NCBI RefSeq assembly: GCF_035607535.1
Contig: NZ_JAYDZX010000014.1
Span: 6,398-70,397, forward strand
DNA from: Salinimicrobium sp035607535
GTDB lineage: Bacteria > Bacteroidota > Bacteroidia > Flavobacteriales > Flavobacteriaceae
Length of the DNA: 64,000 nucleotides
Direction: 5' to 3'
How positions within the stretch are numbered: position 1 is the stretch's first letter; each line of letters opens with the position of its first letter. A program made the translations under genes and the position numbers. Shown here piece by piece: positions 50,601 to 59,780 of the stretch. The notes under the pieces were generated by a model. It saw only the letters and a program-made list of their open reading frames with translations, made no database searches and had not been told where the DNA came from.

Positions 50601-51371
50601 ATGGCTACTTACAAGAAAAGAGGATATAAGCCCAGAAGCAAGGAAGAACAGGATGCTGCTGTTGAGGAACAATCAACAACTGCCGAAGTATTTAACACTC
50701 TTGATGAAGGGGCGAGTAAGACCGAAGAATGGGTTGCCCGAAACCAGAAGTACATTTTTATTATTATTGGTGTTGCTGCTGCAGTGATCCTTGGATATCT
50801 TGCTTACGAGGAATTCATACAGGAGCCAAAAGAGGCTGAAGCTGCCAATGAAATGTTCATGGCTCAGCAGTACTTCGACAATGCTTTGCAAGCTTCGGGA
50901 GCTCAAAGTGATTCTCTGTATAACCTGGCTTTAACAGGGGGACAGGGAAAATATGGATTTGAAGATATTATTGAGAACTACGGTTCTACCAAAGCCGGAA
51001 ACCTTGCTCACTATTATGCAGGAATGGCTTACTTAAATACAAATCAATACCAGCAGGCAATCGAAGCTCTTGATGACTTCGAAAGTGATGACCAAATTCT
51101 CGCTCCCCTGGCAAAAGGTGGAATCGGAGACGCTTTTCTTCAGCTCGACCAGCCGGAAGAAGCTCTTGGATATTACGAAGAGGCTGCAAAGATGAGGGAC
51201 AATAACTTCACTACTCCCAAGTTTCTTATGAAAGCTGCAGTCACAGCTATCAAATTAGGAGATGGAGCTACTGCCGAGGAGTATCTTAACAGGATCCAGA
51301 ATGAATATCCAGATTCAGTTGAGGCAAACCGTGTGGCGGTGTACCTGGGACAGGCGCAGGCAATGCAATAA
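50601..51371 (+). CDS. Membrane-anchored TPR protein (YfgM-like)
   Basis: 256 residues. A basic N-terminus (MATYKKRGYKPRSKEEQDAA), then an N-in membrane helix (KYIFIIIGVAAAVILGYLAY, about 50-70) and a periplasmic TPR region (HYYAGMAYLNTNQYQQAIEA, GGIGDAFLQLDQPEEALGYY). The layout matches YfgM, an ancillary subunit of the Sec translocon that hands exported proteins to chaperones. Function in this lineage is inferred. ribH follows 6 bases after the stop. Confidence 0.82.
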   Translation: MATYKKRGYKPRSKEEQDAAVEEQSTTAEVFNTLDEGASKTEEWVARNQKYIFIIIGVAAAVILGYLAYEEFIQEPKEAEAANEMFMAQQYFDNALQASGAQSDSLYNLALTGGQGKYGFEDIIENYGSTKAGNLAHYYAGMAYLNTNQYQQAIEALDDFESDDQILAPLAKGGIGDAFLQLDQPEEALGYYEEAAKMRDNNFTTPKFLMKAAVTAIKLGDGATAEEYLNRIQNEYPDSVEANRVAVYLGQAQAMQ

Positions 51372-51377
51372 ACAAGT

Positions 51378-51875
51378 ATGGCAACAGAAGGAAAAAATCT
51401 TTCAGAATACGATAAGAATACGATCCCAAACGCGAAGGAATTCAGGTTTGGGATCGTTGTTTCTGAATGGAACGACAATATCACAGAAAGTCTTTGCCAG
51501 GGTGCCATAAAAGTGCTTTTGGAGAATGATGTGCTGGAGAGAAAGATCGTACGCTGGAATGTCCCGGGAAGTTTTGAGTTGATCTACGGGTGCAAGAAGA
51601 TGCAGGAATCCTATGATATGCTTGATGCTATTATTGCTATAGGAAGCGTGATAGAAGGGGAAACAAAGCATTTTAATTTTGTATGCGAGGCAGTATCTCA
51701 GGGCATCAAAGACCTGAACGTGCAGAACGATATCCCTGTGATCTTTTGTGTGCTTACAGATCAAAATATGCAACAGGCTATTGACCGTTCCGGCGGGAAA
51801 CACGGGAACAAAGGTGCAGAGGCTGCTGTTGCTGCCATCAAGATGGCCCAGCTTCGCAAAGACTCCCGAATTTAG
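51378..51875 (+). CDS. ribH: 6,7-dimethyl-8-ribityllumazine synthase
   Basis: 165 residues. Joins 3,4-dihydroxybutanone-4-phosphate with the ribityl pyrimidine in riboflavin synthesis. Motifs: RFGIVVSEWNDNITESL, WNVPGSFELIYGCKKM, IAIGSVIEGETKHFNFVCEA (with the catalytic histidine) and SGGKHGNKGAEAAVAAIKM. It follows the YfgM-like gene closely and is probably co-transcribed. Confidence 0.96.
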   Translation: MATEGKNLSEYDKNTIPNAKEFRFGIVVSEWNDNITESLCQGAIKVLLENDVLERKIVRWNVPGSFELIYGCKKMQESYDMLDAIIAIGSVIEGETKHFNFVCEAVSQGIKDLNVQNDIPVIFCVLTDQNMQQAIDRSGGKHGNKGAEAAVAAIKMAQLRKDSRI

Positions 51876-51951
51876 TTCTTCTTTTAAAAGGCACTGTTTT
51901 TGTGCTGGTGAGTTTGCTCACCTAAACTTCGGAATTTCTGAGCAATTTGAG

Positions 51952-51959
51952 TATTTTTG
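51952..51959 (+). promoter_or_regulatory. -7 promoter element for the mutL gene cluster
   Basis: TATTTTTG, a full match to TAnnTTTG, 27 bases before the ATG at 51987. It would drive the hypothetical gene, mutL, both rhomboids and the EEP gene, which follow without gaps. Confidence 0.6.
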
Positions 51960-51986
51960 AGATTTCCGGGAAAATAAAGGACAGTC

Positions 51987-52286
51987 ATGCTTAAACTAAA
52001 TATCCTATCAGCAAAGAAGAAGAATAACCGGTATAATTATACGCCGCGTTATTACAAAGGGAAGGACACCGGAAATGTCTATAATTTTCAGAACAAGTTC
52101 AATAAATACCGGGAGGCGACCAATGCGATCGATTTTGGAAGCCAATGGAAAGAGGCACGCGAAAGCAGCCGTCATCGTGGAAATCGCGAGATAAACAAAA
52201 CTGTTCTTGTTATCATTGCAATACTTGTCCTTATTTTTCTGTGGTTTATAGATTTTGATTTATCCATTTTTAGCAATCCGCAGTAA
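51987..52286 (+). CDS. Small tail-anchored hypothetical protein upstream of mutL
   Basis: 99 residues. The first 70 are polar and basic with many Tyr, Asn and Lys residues (NRYNYTPRYYKGKDTGNVYN, AIDFGSQWKEARESSRHR); the end is a hydrophobic helix (KTVLVIIAILVLIFLWFIDF), so it is predicted to be tail-anchored in the inner membrane. The mutL start codon immediately follows its stop. No family name assigned; it is probably a lineage-specific riboflavin/mutL-neighbour gene. Confidence 0.75.
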   Translation: MLKLNILSAKKKNNRYNYTPRYYKGKDTGNVYNFQNKFNKYREATNAIDFGSQWKEARESSRHRGNREINKTVLVIIAILVLIFLWFIDFDLSIFSNPQ

Positions 52287-54143
52287 ATGACAGATGTTAT
52301 TCATCTCCTGCCAGACCATGTTGCCAATCAAATAGCAGCAGGTGAGGTGGTACAGAGGCCGGCTTCCGTAATTAAGGAATTGCTGGAGAACTCCATTGAT
52401 GCCGGTGGGACAAACATAAAGATCTTAGTAAAAGAAGCAGGAAAAACGCTCATCCAGGTGACCGATAACGGAAAAGGAATGAGCACTACCGATGCCCGAC
52501 TCTGTTTCGAGCGGCATGCAACTTCAAAGATCAATTCAGCCGAAGACCTTTTTAGCTTAAAGACCAAAGGTTTCCGGGGAGAGGCACTGGCCTCTATTGC
52601 CGCTATCGCGCACGTAGAGCTAAAAACCCGGCAAGAGGATGACGAAGTGGGGACTTGTATTAAGATAGAGGGCAGTGAAGTGGTATCACAGGAAGTTTGT
52701 GTTACTCCTGTAGGGACTACTATTTGTGTCAAGAACCTGTTCTACAATATTCCTGCACGCCGTAATTTCCTGAAAAGCGATACGGTAGAATTGCGACATA
52801 TCATCGATGAGTTTCAAAGGGTAGCATTGGCTCACCCGTCAATTCAATTTTCCCTTTTTCATAATGGGAGTGAATTGTTTCAGCTTCCTGAAGCCAATTA
52901 CAGGCAGCGTATTGTAAATATCTTTGGAGGAAAGACTAATGAAAAGCTGGTTCCTGTAGAGGAAGACACGGCTATAGTGAAGATCCATGGGTATGTTGGC
53001 AAACCGGAGTTTGCTAAAAAGGGCAGGGGAGAGCAGTTCTTTTTTGTCAATGACAGGTTCATTAAAAGCCCATATCTCAATCATGCGGTAAGTGCCGCTT
53101 TTGAAGGACTTTTAAAAGATAAGGCCTATCCCAGTTATTTTTTGTTCCTGGATGTAGATCCAAAAAGCATTGATATTAATATTCATCCCACAAAGACTGA
53201 AATAAAATTTGATGATGAACATGCGCTGTATACCATCCTGCGCAGTTCTATCAAGCACAGTCTCGGGCAATTTAATGTTGCTCCCGTGCTCGATTTTGAC
53301 CGGGACTCCACTCTTGATACCCCTTATGAATTTTCACAGAAGGGTGTGACTCCGCCAAAAGTGGAGGTTGATCCCAATTTTAATCCTTTTCAGAATGAAA
53401 CATCTGGAGGAGGCGGAAACTCCTCTACCTTCAGAAAAGAAAGAACATCCGGGAACAGCTGGGAAAGTCTCTACAATGGGTTGGGCGGACAGGAACTGGA
53501 AAGTTCCGGGATGAACCAGGTGGAATTCGAGAGTGACGAGGTCACTGGAAATCTCTTTGGGTTCAGTGATGAAAAAGAGGCAGGTAGTACCACCTTTCAG
53601 CTTAACAAAAAGTACATAATTACCACTCTCAAAAGCGGGATCCTGGTCATCGATCAGCAAAGGGCCCATACTCGTATTCTGTATGAAGAGCTATTGAAGA
53701 ACATTACAGTAACTTCAGCTGTAAGTCAGCAGTTGTTATTTCCGCTTCAGCTTAGGTTTTCAACCAATGAGATAGAGCATTTAAAGGAGATAAGGGAGTC
53801 CCTGGAACATACGGGTTTTATATTTTCCGAAATAAAAAAGGATTCCGTAGAAATTACCGGAATACCTACTTTAATTTCTGAAAGTGAAGTGGCAATTTTG
53901 CTGGAGCAGCTACTGTCGGACCTTGAGAATGACGTCCCCGGAGCCGGTTTTTCCCAAATAGACACACTGTCAAAATCTCTCGCGAAGGGCATGGCTGTAA
54001 AGTCGGGAACTGTCCTTGGTCCAGCAGACCAGCAGAATATTGTCAACAGCTTATTTGCGTGTAAGGAATCAAGTCTTTCCCCATATAATAAGCCTATATT
54101 TATTACCTTAACTGTAGACGAATTAGATAAAAAATTCATGTAG
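52287..54143 (+). CDS. mutL: DNA mismatch repair protein MutL
   Basis: 618 residues. N-terminal GHKL ATPase: QIAAGEVVQRPASVIKELLE, TDNGKGM, TKGFRGEALASIAAIA and TTICVKNLFYNIPARRNFLK. A poorly conserved linker (about 350-430, glycine-rich) leads to the C-terminal dimerisation domain. The endonuclease motif region reads VIDQQRAHTRILYEELLKN rather than D-Q-H-A-x-x-E, so nicking activity by the canonical motif is uncertain. Couples MutS mismatch recognition to downstream repair. It directly abuts genes on both sides. Confidence 0.95.
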   Translation: MTDVIHLLPDHVANQIAAGEVVQRPASVIKELLENSIDAGGTNIKILVKEAGKTLIQVTDNGKGMSTTDARLCFERHATSKINSAEDLFSLKTKGFRGEALASIAAIAHVELKTRQEDDEVGTCIKIEGSEVVSQEVCVTPVGTTICVKNLFYNIPARRNFLKSDTVELRHIIDEFQRVALAHPSIQFSLFHNGSELFQLPEANYRQRIVNIFGGKTNEKLVPVEEDTAIVKIHGYVGKPEFAKKGRGEQFFFVNDRFIKSPYLNHAVSAAFEGLLKDKAYPSYFLFLDVDPKSIDINIHPTKTEIKFDDEHALYTILRSSIKHSLGQFNVAPVLDFDRDSTLDTPYEFSQKGVTPPKVEVDPNFNPFQNETSGGGGNSSTFRKERTSGNSWESLYNGLGGQELESSGMNQVEFESDEVTGNLFGFSDEKEAGSTTFQLNKKYIITTLKSGILVIDQQRAHTRILYEELLKNITVTSAVSQQLLFPLQLRFSTNEIEHLKEIRESLEHTGFIFSEIKKDSVEITGIPTLISESEVAILLEQLLSDLENDVPGAGFSQIDTLSKSLAKGMAVKSGTVLGPADQQNIVNSLFACKESSLSPYNKPIFITLTVDELDKKFM

Positions 54144-54893
54144 ATGGGAAGAATGACCGAAACCGTAAAGGTTCTTTTAATCATAAACGTAATTGTATAT
54201 ATAGGGAGCCAGGTTTTGGGGCCGCAAGCTTATGAGCTGTTTTCACTATGGTTTATCAAAAATGAGAATTTCGGATTTTGGCAGGTGATCACCCATATGT
54301 TCATGCACGATCCCAATAGTATTTTTCACATTCTGTTTAATATGTATGCGCTATGGGCTTTTGGTAGTCCCATAGAACAGGTGCTGGGAAAGAACAGATT
54401 TCTGTTCTTCTATTTTTCGGCAGGAATAGGGGCTGCTATTATTCACAGCCTTGTAAATTACTATCATTTCCAAAGCGGATTTACAGAGCTCATTGAAGCC
54501 GGAATGGAACCCGGGGCAATACAAACCCTGCTGGAAACCGGCGAATATAACACGGCAATTCTCAACTCGGTTTCACAGGATATGTTGAGGGAGTTCTTTA
54601 CCTCATATAATACCCCCGCTGTAGGAGCATCGGGTGCAATATATGGGATCCTGGTGGCGTTTGGAATGATGTTTCCTAATGTGGAACTATTCCTGTTATT
54701 TGTGCCAATACCTATAAAAGCAAAGTTCTTTATTCCTGCATTAATTGCTATAGATCTCTTTTCAGGATTCACGGGATATTCTATATTTGGTGGAGGGATC
54801 GCCCACTTTGCACACGTGGGAGGAGCTTTGTTTGGATTTATTATGATGTGGTACTGGAAAAAGAACCAGTTTAACCAAAACCGCTGGGATTAA
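54144..54893 (+). CDS. Rhomboid-family intramembrane serine protease, copy 1
   Basis: 249 residues with about six hydrophobic segments. Rhomboid signatures: VITHMFMHDPNSIFHILFNM (conserved H and N), the catalytic serine in VGASGAIYGILVAFG (G-x-S-G) and the catalytic histidine in HFAHVGGALFGFIM. An insert of about 60 residues lies between helices 3 and 4 (SGFTELIEAGMEPGAIQTLL). Cleaves membrane proteins inside the bilayer. The next rhomboid gene starts at its stop codon. Confidence 0.93.
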   Translation: MGRMTETVKVLLIINVIVYIGSQVLGPQAYELFSLWFIKNENFGFWQVITHMFMHDPNSIFHILFNMYALWAFGSPIEQVLGKNRFLFFYFSAGIGAAIIHSLVNYYHFQSGFTELIEAGMEPGAIQTLLETGEYNTAILNSVSQDMLREFFTSYNTPAVGASGAIYGILVAFGMMFPNVELFLLFVPIPIKAKFFIPALIAIDLFSGFTGYSIFGGGIAHFAHVGGALFGFIMMWYWKKNQFNQNRWD

Positions 54894-55804
54894 TGAGAAG
54901 AAGTGACAACATAAGAGCAAAGATTGGGATGGCTACTATGAGCGAAAAGCTCATCGCTATCAATGTTGCTGCTTTTGTGCTTTTCTTCTTTTTTAAAACT
55001 TTAGCTTTCCTCTTCAATTTTGAATCGGACTTTGTGTTGGAATGGCTCGTATTTCCTAAGGAACCGGGAGAATACCTTTTTAAGCCATGGTCAATTATCA
55101 CCTATGTTTTTTTACATGCCGGCCTTTGGCATTTGCTATCCAATATGTTGATCCTGTATTTCTCGGGAATCTATTTTCTCAACTATTTCTCTCCAAAGAA
55201 GATGCTGAATTTCTACTTTTTGGGAGGTATATTCGGGGCGTTGGTTTATATGGCGAGTTATAATCTGTTTCCTGCATTCCAGGGAATGGGCAGGTCTTAT
55301 CTTATTGGAGCATCGGCAGCAGTAATGTCCATTCTTGTAGGGATTGCAACTCATATCCCTCATATGAGGGTAAGGCTTATCCTTCTTGGGAGTATTAAGC
55401 TGTGGTGGATAGCCGCTTTCCTGGTGATCATCGATATCATTCAGATTCCAATCTCGAATCCCGGAGGCCACCTCGCTCACCTTGGTGGAGCGGGATTTGG
55501 TTATCTTTATGCTACCCAGTTAGGTAAAGGAAACAACATTGCATCTGGTTTTGAGAAAATGCTGGACTGGATAGGTTCTTTGTTCTCTTCAAGTCCATCT
55601 TCGCCTAAAAGGAGTAACCTGAAGACAGTTCACAGAAGAAGGAGTACAGGTACTACCGGTACGGGATTTAGTTCTCAGGTTCGGAATAAGAAAGAAGAAC
55701 AGGAAAAGATCGATGCGATCCTTGATAAAATCAGTAAGAGTGGCTATGATAGTCTTACAAAGCAGGAAAAGGACTTTTTGTTCAACGCAGGTAAAGACAA
55801 TTGA
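54893..55804 (+). CDS. Rhomboid-family intramembrane protease, copy 2, with charged tail
   Basis: 303 residues. Conserved rhomboid features: YVFLHAGLWHLLSNMLILYF, serine in LIGASAAVMSILVG and HLAHLGGAGFGYLY. The motif is G-A-S-A instead of G-A-S-G, which may lower activity. After the membrane domain comes a cytoplasmic tail of about 90 residues with basic linkers (RSNLKTVHRRRSTG) and a helix KKEEQEKIDAILDKISKSGY ending in LTKQEKDFLF, a short motif common at the C-terminus of Bacteroidetes rhomboids. It overlaps the upstream copy by one base. Confidence 0.9.
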   Translation: MRRSDNIRAKIGMATMSEKLIAINVAAFVLFFFFKTLAFLFNFESDFVLEWLVFPKEPGEYLFKPWSIITYVFLHAGLWHLLSNMLILYFSGIYFLNYFSPKKMLNFYFLGGIFGALVYMASYNLFPAFQGMGRSYLIGASAAVMSILVGIATHIPHMRVRLILLGSIKLWWIAAFLVIIDIIQIPISNPGGHLAHLGGAGFGYLYATQLGKGNNIASGFEKMLDWIGSLFSSSPSSPKRSNLKTVHRRRSTGTTGTGFSSQVRNKKEEQEKIDAILDKISKSGYDSLTKQEKDFLFNAGKDN

Positions 55805-56841
55805 TGAAAGGACTCAGCTGGTTTGATAGGTTCCTGTTCCTGCTCAACATTCTTTTTGCAATAGCCCTGCTGTTTGCCTATTTACTACCTTATATTCCTC
55901 CAAGCAGTTTCGCTTTACTCTCAGTTTTTAGCCTCGGAGTGCCTTTTCTTATTGTGGTCAATCTCATTTGCATGGTCTTTTGGCTTTTCAGGTTACGCAA
56001 ACAAGCACTGCTTTCCCTGGTGGTTCTTTTGATAGGCTTCAATCATGTGACTTCAGTTTACGAAATTTCATCGGAAGAGGAAGAGCTCAATCCCGATAAT
56101 GTCCTGGAAGTTCTCACATACAACGTGCGGCAGTTCAATCAATATGGCTGGGCCGAAGATATTGATATTCCGCAAAAGATCGCCGGGTTTATCAAGGACG
56201 AGGATGCAGATGTGGTTGCTATACAGGAGTACTATAAGGGCGAGTTGGATATTGCGAACAGCTTTCCTCACAAGTTCATTCATTTGAAGGAGAAAAATGC
56301 AGAATTTGGTCTGGCTATTTTCTCAAGGTTTCCTATTATCAAATCCGGTTCCCTTGATTTTCCTACCCATAGTAATAACAATGCCGTCTTTGCAGATGTC
56401 GTGAAAAACGGAGATACTGTTAGGATCGTCAATGTCCACTTCCAGTCTTTTGGAGTAAAACCGACACTGGAGAACATCGAAAAAGAGCATTCTAAAAGAG
56501 TATTTCTGGGAATGGGGCAGACCTTCGTAAGACAGCAGCGGCAAATGCAGCTGGTGAAGGACCTTGTTCTTAGCAGTCCCCATCCTGCGGTTATTCTTGG
56601 GGATTTTAATAATACGGCCTACTCCTATATTTACAGGGAGCTTAAGGATATTGGCTTTAATGACGCCTACAAAGAAGCAGGTAACGGTTTTGGAAAGACG
56701 TTTGAATTGTTTGGCTTCCTTCCAATGCGAATTGATTTTATTCTGTCTGGAGAGGCATTGCAGATTCTCACCTTTTCAAATCATGAAGTGCCCTATTCAG
56801 ATCACTTTCCGATCACGGCCACGCTAAGGTTAAAAGAGTGA
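55804..56841 (+). CDS. Endonuclease/exonuclease/phosphatase-family membrane protein
   Basis: 345 residues; the ATG at 55804 overlaps the rhomboid stop (TGATG). Three membrane helices in the first 85 residues, then an EEP domain: VLEVLTYNVRQFNQYGW, DVVAIQEYYKG (metal-binding glutamate), VRIVNVHFQSFGV, AVILGDFNNTAYS (D-x-N) and PYSDHFPITATLRL (catalytic D-H). Family members hydrolyse phosphodiesters in nucleic acids or phospholipids; the active domain is probably extracytoplasmic. Substrate unknown. It converges on wbqC with a 12-base overlap. Confidence 0.88.
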   Translation: MKGLSWFDRFLFLLNILFAIALLFAYLLPYIPPSSFALLSVFSLGVPFLIVVNLICMVFWLFRLRKQALLSLVVLLIGFNHVTSVYEISSEEEELNPDNVLEVLTYNVRQFNQYGWAEDIDIPQKIAGFIKDEDADVVAIQEYYKGELDIANSFPHKFIHLKEKNAEFGLAIFSRFPIIKSGSLDFPTHSNNNAVFADVVKNGDTVRIVNVHFQSFGVKPTLENIEKEHSKRVFLGMGQTFVRQQRQMQLVKDLVLSSPHPAVILGDFNNTAYSYIYRELKDIGFNDAYKEAGNGFGKTFELFGFLPMRIDFILSGEALQILTFSNHEVPYSDHFPITATLRLKE

Positions 56842-57462
56842 TAACTCCTGTTGTTGGAGGTAATTCACGGCGTTTGGACCTTCGTTGAAGATGAGATCTA
56901 CAATACTCAGGTCATTTAAGAATCCGAATTTTTCCTGAAACACCTGTGGGTAAGTCTCCAGCTGTTTAGGCTTTCTGTTCTTGGCCTCAACCAGAGTTCT
57001 GCCGTTAAGCATTCCTTTAGGTTCCAGAATGAATTCGGAAGTCTTTGTAAAAGGTATGTCAGTCTGTAAACATTCCAGTACCAGTTCTAAAGTGTGGTAA
57101 TTGAAATCCATCAGGAATTCGAAGTTCTGATGGTACAGCGGAAAAAACTCATCTTCGTAAAATTCGAAGAAAGGAGAGGTGCGGTAAACATTCTCCAGGG
57201 ACTTCCAGTGTTGTTTCTGCCATGGAAAATCGTTTTCTATTCTTATATCCCTGTACTTTTGGTGACCAGATTTATTACCTGTGTGTTTTATGGGAATGTT
57301 CAGCAGTAATTTACCATTAGCTCCATAAATGTACATGCGGTTGCGGTAGGTCTGCTTTTGATAATTGTCTTCATTCTCAAAAACAACTTCTTTGGCCTTT
57401 AGCATTGCTACAAACTGGGAAACAGGTCCAAAGTACGTGGGATGTAACAGGATCTTATCCAT
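56830..57462 (-). CDS. WbqC-family protein
   Basis: 210 residues. Typical start MDKILLHPTYFGPVSQFVAM, then YRNRMYIYGANGKLLLNIPI, HKYRDIRIENDFPWQKQHW (written here HQKYRDIRI in the protein), and WKSLENVYRTSPFFEFYED. WbqC proteins occur in O-antigen clusters, where they are proposed to act in sugar or amino-acid modification, but in Bacteroidetes they usually sit behind lepB as here. Biochemical role is not established. The 3' end overlaps the EEP gene on the other strand by 12 bases. Confidence 0.88.
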   Translation of the reverse strand: MDKILLHPTYFGPVSQFVAMLKAKEVVFENEDNYQKQTYRNRMYIYGANGKLLLNIPIKHTGNKSGHQKYRDIRIENDFPWQKQHWKSLENVYRTSPFFEFYEDEFFPLYHQNFEFLMDFNYHTLELVLECLQTDIPFTKTSEFILEPKGMLNGRTLVEAKNRKPKQLETYPQVFQEKFGFLNDLSIVDLIFNEGPNAVNYLQQQELSLF

Positions 57463-57474
57463 CCAAAAATGTGT

Positions 57475-59040
57475 TTATTTAGCCTTCTTTTTTCTGAAGA
57501 AACTATATCCGAAAAGTCCCACCAGAACTACAAGAAAGTACGGTAGGTAAGATACCGGTTCTCCCTGCCCACCTACTGTAGTGAACATACGCTCCCATCT
57601 TATCTTGCTAAAGCCTGATGCATTTGGATCCAGGCTTAGCCAGATGAATACGGGTTTTCCCACTATGTGATTTTCAGGGACATAACCCCAATAGCGACTA
57701 TCTTCACTATTATGTCTGTTATCACCCATCATGAAATAGTAATCCTGCTCAAAGGTGTAAGAATTTAAAGGCTCTGCGTTCAGTAATACTTGATCACCTT
57801 CTACAGTCAGTTTTCTTTCCCTGTCCATTTCCAGGCCTTCATAGACTTCGATGACCTGTCGGTAGAATCCAACACTTTCAGGAGTGATCTCTACCGTTGC
57901 ACCTTCTTCAGGAATGTAGATGGGTCCCATGAAATCGCGGTTCCAGTCAAACCTTCTGTTATTTGGAAATATCGCAGCTTCCCGCTCCCCTTCCGGACTG
58001 GTCATCCTTTCAATAGAAGCTACATTCGGGTGGTTCTTTAGCCTTTGGTAATTTTCTTCAGTAAGGGATTGTATGTAGAACTGATTCGTATTTGGGTCGT
58101 GATAGAAGGCGTCTGTGATGTCATACATCTTGTACAGGGTATAGGGATCGAAACCCTGACCTTTTGTAGTACCTGTATAGGAATATTGAGGTTTTGCACG
58201 ATCTGGCAACTGTAGCGGCTGGTTGTTAATATGAACGCGACCATCAATGATCTCAAGAGAGTCTCCCGGCAATCCTACAGCTCTTTTTACGTAGTTGGAT
58301 TTTTTGTCCACCGGCTTGTCGTATCGCTCTCCCGATGTATCCCTGAATTTGCGGACCGTGTCTACAGGCCAGTTAAAAACCACAATATCATTACGATCTA
58401 CATCCTGAAATCCCGGTACTCTAAAATAGGGAATGTGGGGCCTGTTCCAATAAGACTTTATCCCCAGAACGGGAATAGTGTCGTGAACCATAGGAAAAGC
58501 TACAGAAGTAATAGGAGTGCGGGCACCATAGTGGAACTTGCTTACAAAAAGATAATCTCCCACTAAAAGGGTCTTTTCAAGAGAGGAGGTTGGTATCGTG
58601 AACGGCTGCATGATGTATGTATGCACTATTGTTGCAGCAACAATGGCAAACAAAATTGAACTTATCCATTCTCCTGCCGCACTACCGGGTTGCAGACTTC
58701 TGTTCTCCCTGTATTTTACATCGGTGACATAATTGATATAATAGATATACAAGCCACACGTGACCACTGCCAGGATAGTATCTGTTGTAGAAGTGCGGCC
58801 AAAACTCCGCACTGTCTCAACCCAGATAACAGGGAACATGATTAGATTGACAATGGGTATGAACAGTAGAAGAACCCACCACCAGGGACGATTGATGATC
58901 TTCATCAATATTACTGCATTATATACGGGAATTGCGGCTTCCCAGGCCTGTCGTCCGGCTTTTTTATAGAGTCTCCAGGTTCCTGCAAAATGGATTAGCT
59001 GAATAATAACAACGAACAGGATCCAATTTGTAAATGTCAT
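57475..59040 (-). CDS. lepB: Signal peptidase I (large Bacteroidetes form)
   Basis: 521 residues, larger than E. coli LepB. N-terminal part with several hydrophobic segments (about 1-110), then the S26 domain: catalytic serine in MQPFTIPTSSLEKTLLVGDY, catalytic lysine in NYVKRAVGLPGDSLEI and the late YYFMMGDNRHNSEDSRYWG. A periplasmic insert of about 150 residues separates the second and third conserved boxes. Cleaves signal peptides at the inner membrane. Part of the parA-parB-DUF5683-dapB-lepB-wbqC run. Confidence 0.94.
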   Translation of the reverse strand: MTFTNWILFVVIIQLIHFAGTWRLYKKAGRQAWEAAIPVYNAVILMKIINRPWWWVLLLFIPIVNLIMFPVIWVETVRSFGRTSTTDTILAVVTCGLYIYYINYVTDVKYRENRSLQPGSAAGEWISSILFAIVAATIVHTYIMQPFTIPTSSLEKTLLVGDYLFVSKFHYGARTPITSVAFPMVHDTIPVLGIKSYWNRPHIPYFRVPGFQDVDRNDIVVFNWPVDTVRKFRDTSGERYDKPVDKKSNYVKRAVGLPGDSLEIIDGRVHINNQPLQLPDRAKPQYSYTGTTKGQGFDPYTLYKMYDITDAFYHDPNTNQFYIQSLTEENYQRLKNHPNVASIERMTSPEGEREAAIFPNNRRFDWNRDFMGPIYIPEEGATVEITPESVGFYRQVIEVYEGLEMDRERKLTVEGDQVLLNAEPLNSYTFEQDYYFMMGDNRHNSEDSRYWGYVPENHIVGKPVFIWLSLDPNASGFSKIRWERMFTTVGGQGEPVSYLPYFLVVLVGLFGYSFFRKKKAK

Positions 59041-59072
59041 GAGCTTAGTTTATGTATTAGTATTCAGATTTG

Positions 59073-59780
59073 TTATTCGGTTACATCGAATAACACATCT
59101 TTCATGCTGTATACTCCCTTTTTATTCTGAAGCCATTCGGCTGCGATGATCGCTCCAAGGGCAAATCCGTCGCGGGAATGTGCAATATGTTCAATTTTGA
59201 TGGTATCAACTTTAGAGTCATATGAGATGGTGTGCGTACCGGGAACATTCTCGATTCTCTTTGCTGTGACAGGAATTTCGTTTTCTTCTGCCTTTTCCAG
59301 CTTCCATCCTGTTTTAGAAGAATTTTCTATGATCTGCTCAGCTAAAGTAATTGCAGTTCCACTTGGCGCATCCAGCTTTTGGGTGTGGTGTATCTCCTCA
59401 AGTGAAACCTTGTACTCCGGAAATTTGTTCATAAGCTTAGCCAGGTTGCGGTTCAATTCGAAGAAGAGGTTTACTCCAAGGCTAAAGTTGGAAGCATAAA
59501 TAAAAGCAGCATCATTCTTTTTACAGCTTTCTATGGCCTCATCATATTTCTTTAACCATCCTGTAGTTCCCGAGACTACCGGAACCTGCTTTTTAAAACA
59601 AGTAGTAATATTGTTAAAAGCCGCATCGGGCACACTAAAATCGATTGCCACATCGGCCTGTTGCAAATCTGCCTTTTCGATATCTTCAGTGACTTTTAAA
59701 ACAATCTCATGGCCACGATCCACAGCTAATCTTTCAATGGTCTTACCCATTTTTCCGTAACCTAAAAGAGCTATTTTCAT
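59073..59780 (-). CDS. dapB: 4-hydroxy-tetrahydrodipicolinate reductase
   Basis: 235 residues. NAD(P)H-dependent reductase of the lysine/DAP pathway. Rossmann motif MKIALLGYGKMGKTIERLAV, VVSGTTGWLKKY, and the substrate-site signature EIHHTQKLDAPSGTAITLAE. Its start overlaps the DUF5683 stop by one base (TAATG). dapD in this window (4664) acts on the product of this enzyme, but the loci are 54 kb apart. Confidence 0.95.
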   Translation of the reverse strand: MKIALLGYGKMGKTIERLAVDRGHEIVLKVTEDIEKADLQQADVAIDFSVPDAAFNNITTCFKKQVPVVSGTTGWLKKYDEAIESCKKNDAAFIYASNFSLGVNLFFELNRNLAKLMNKFPEYKVSLEEIHHTQKLDAPSGTAITLAEQIIENSSKTGWKLEKAEENEIPVTAKRIENVPGTHTISYDSKVDTIKIEHIAHSRDGFALGAIIAAEWLQNKKGVYSMKDVLFDVTE

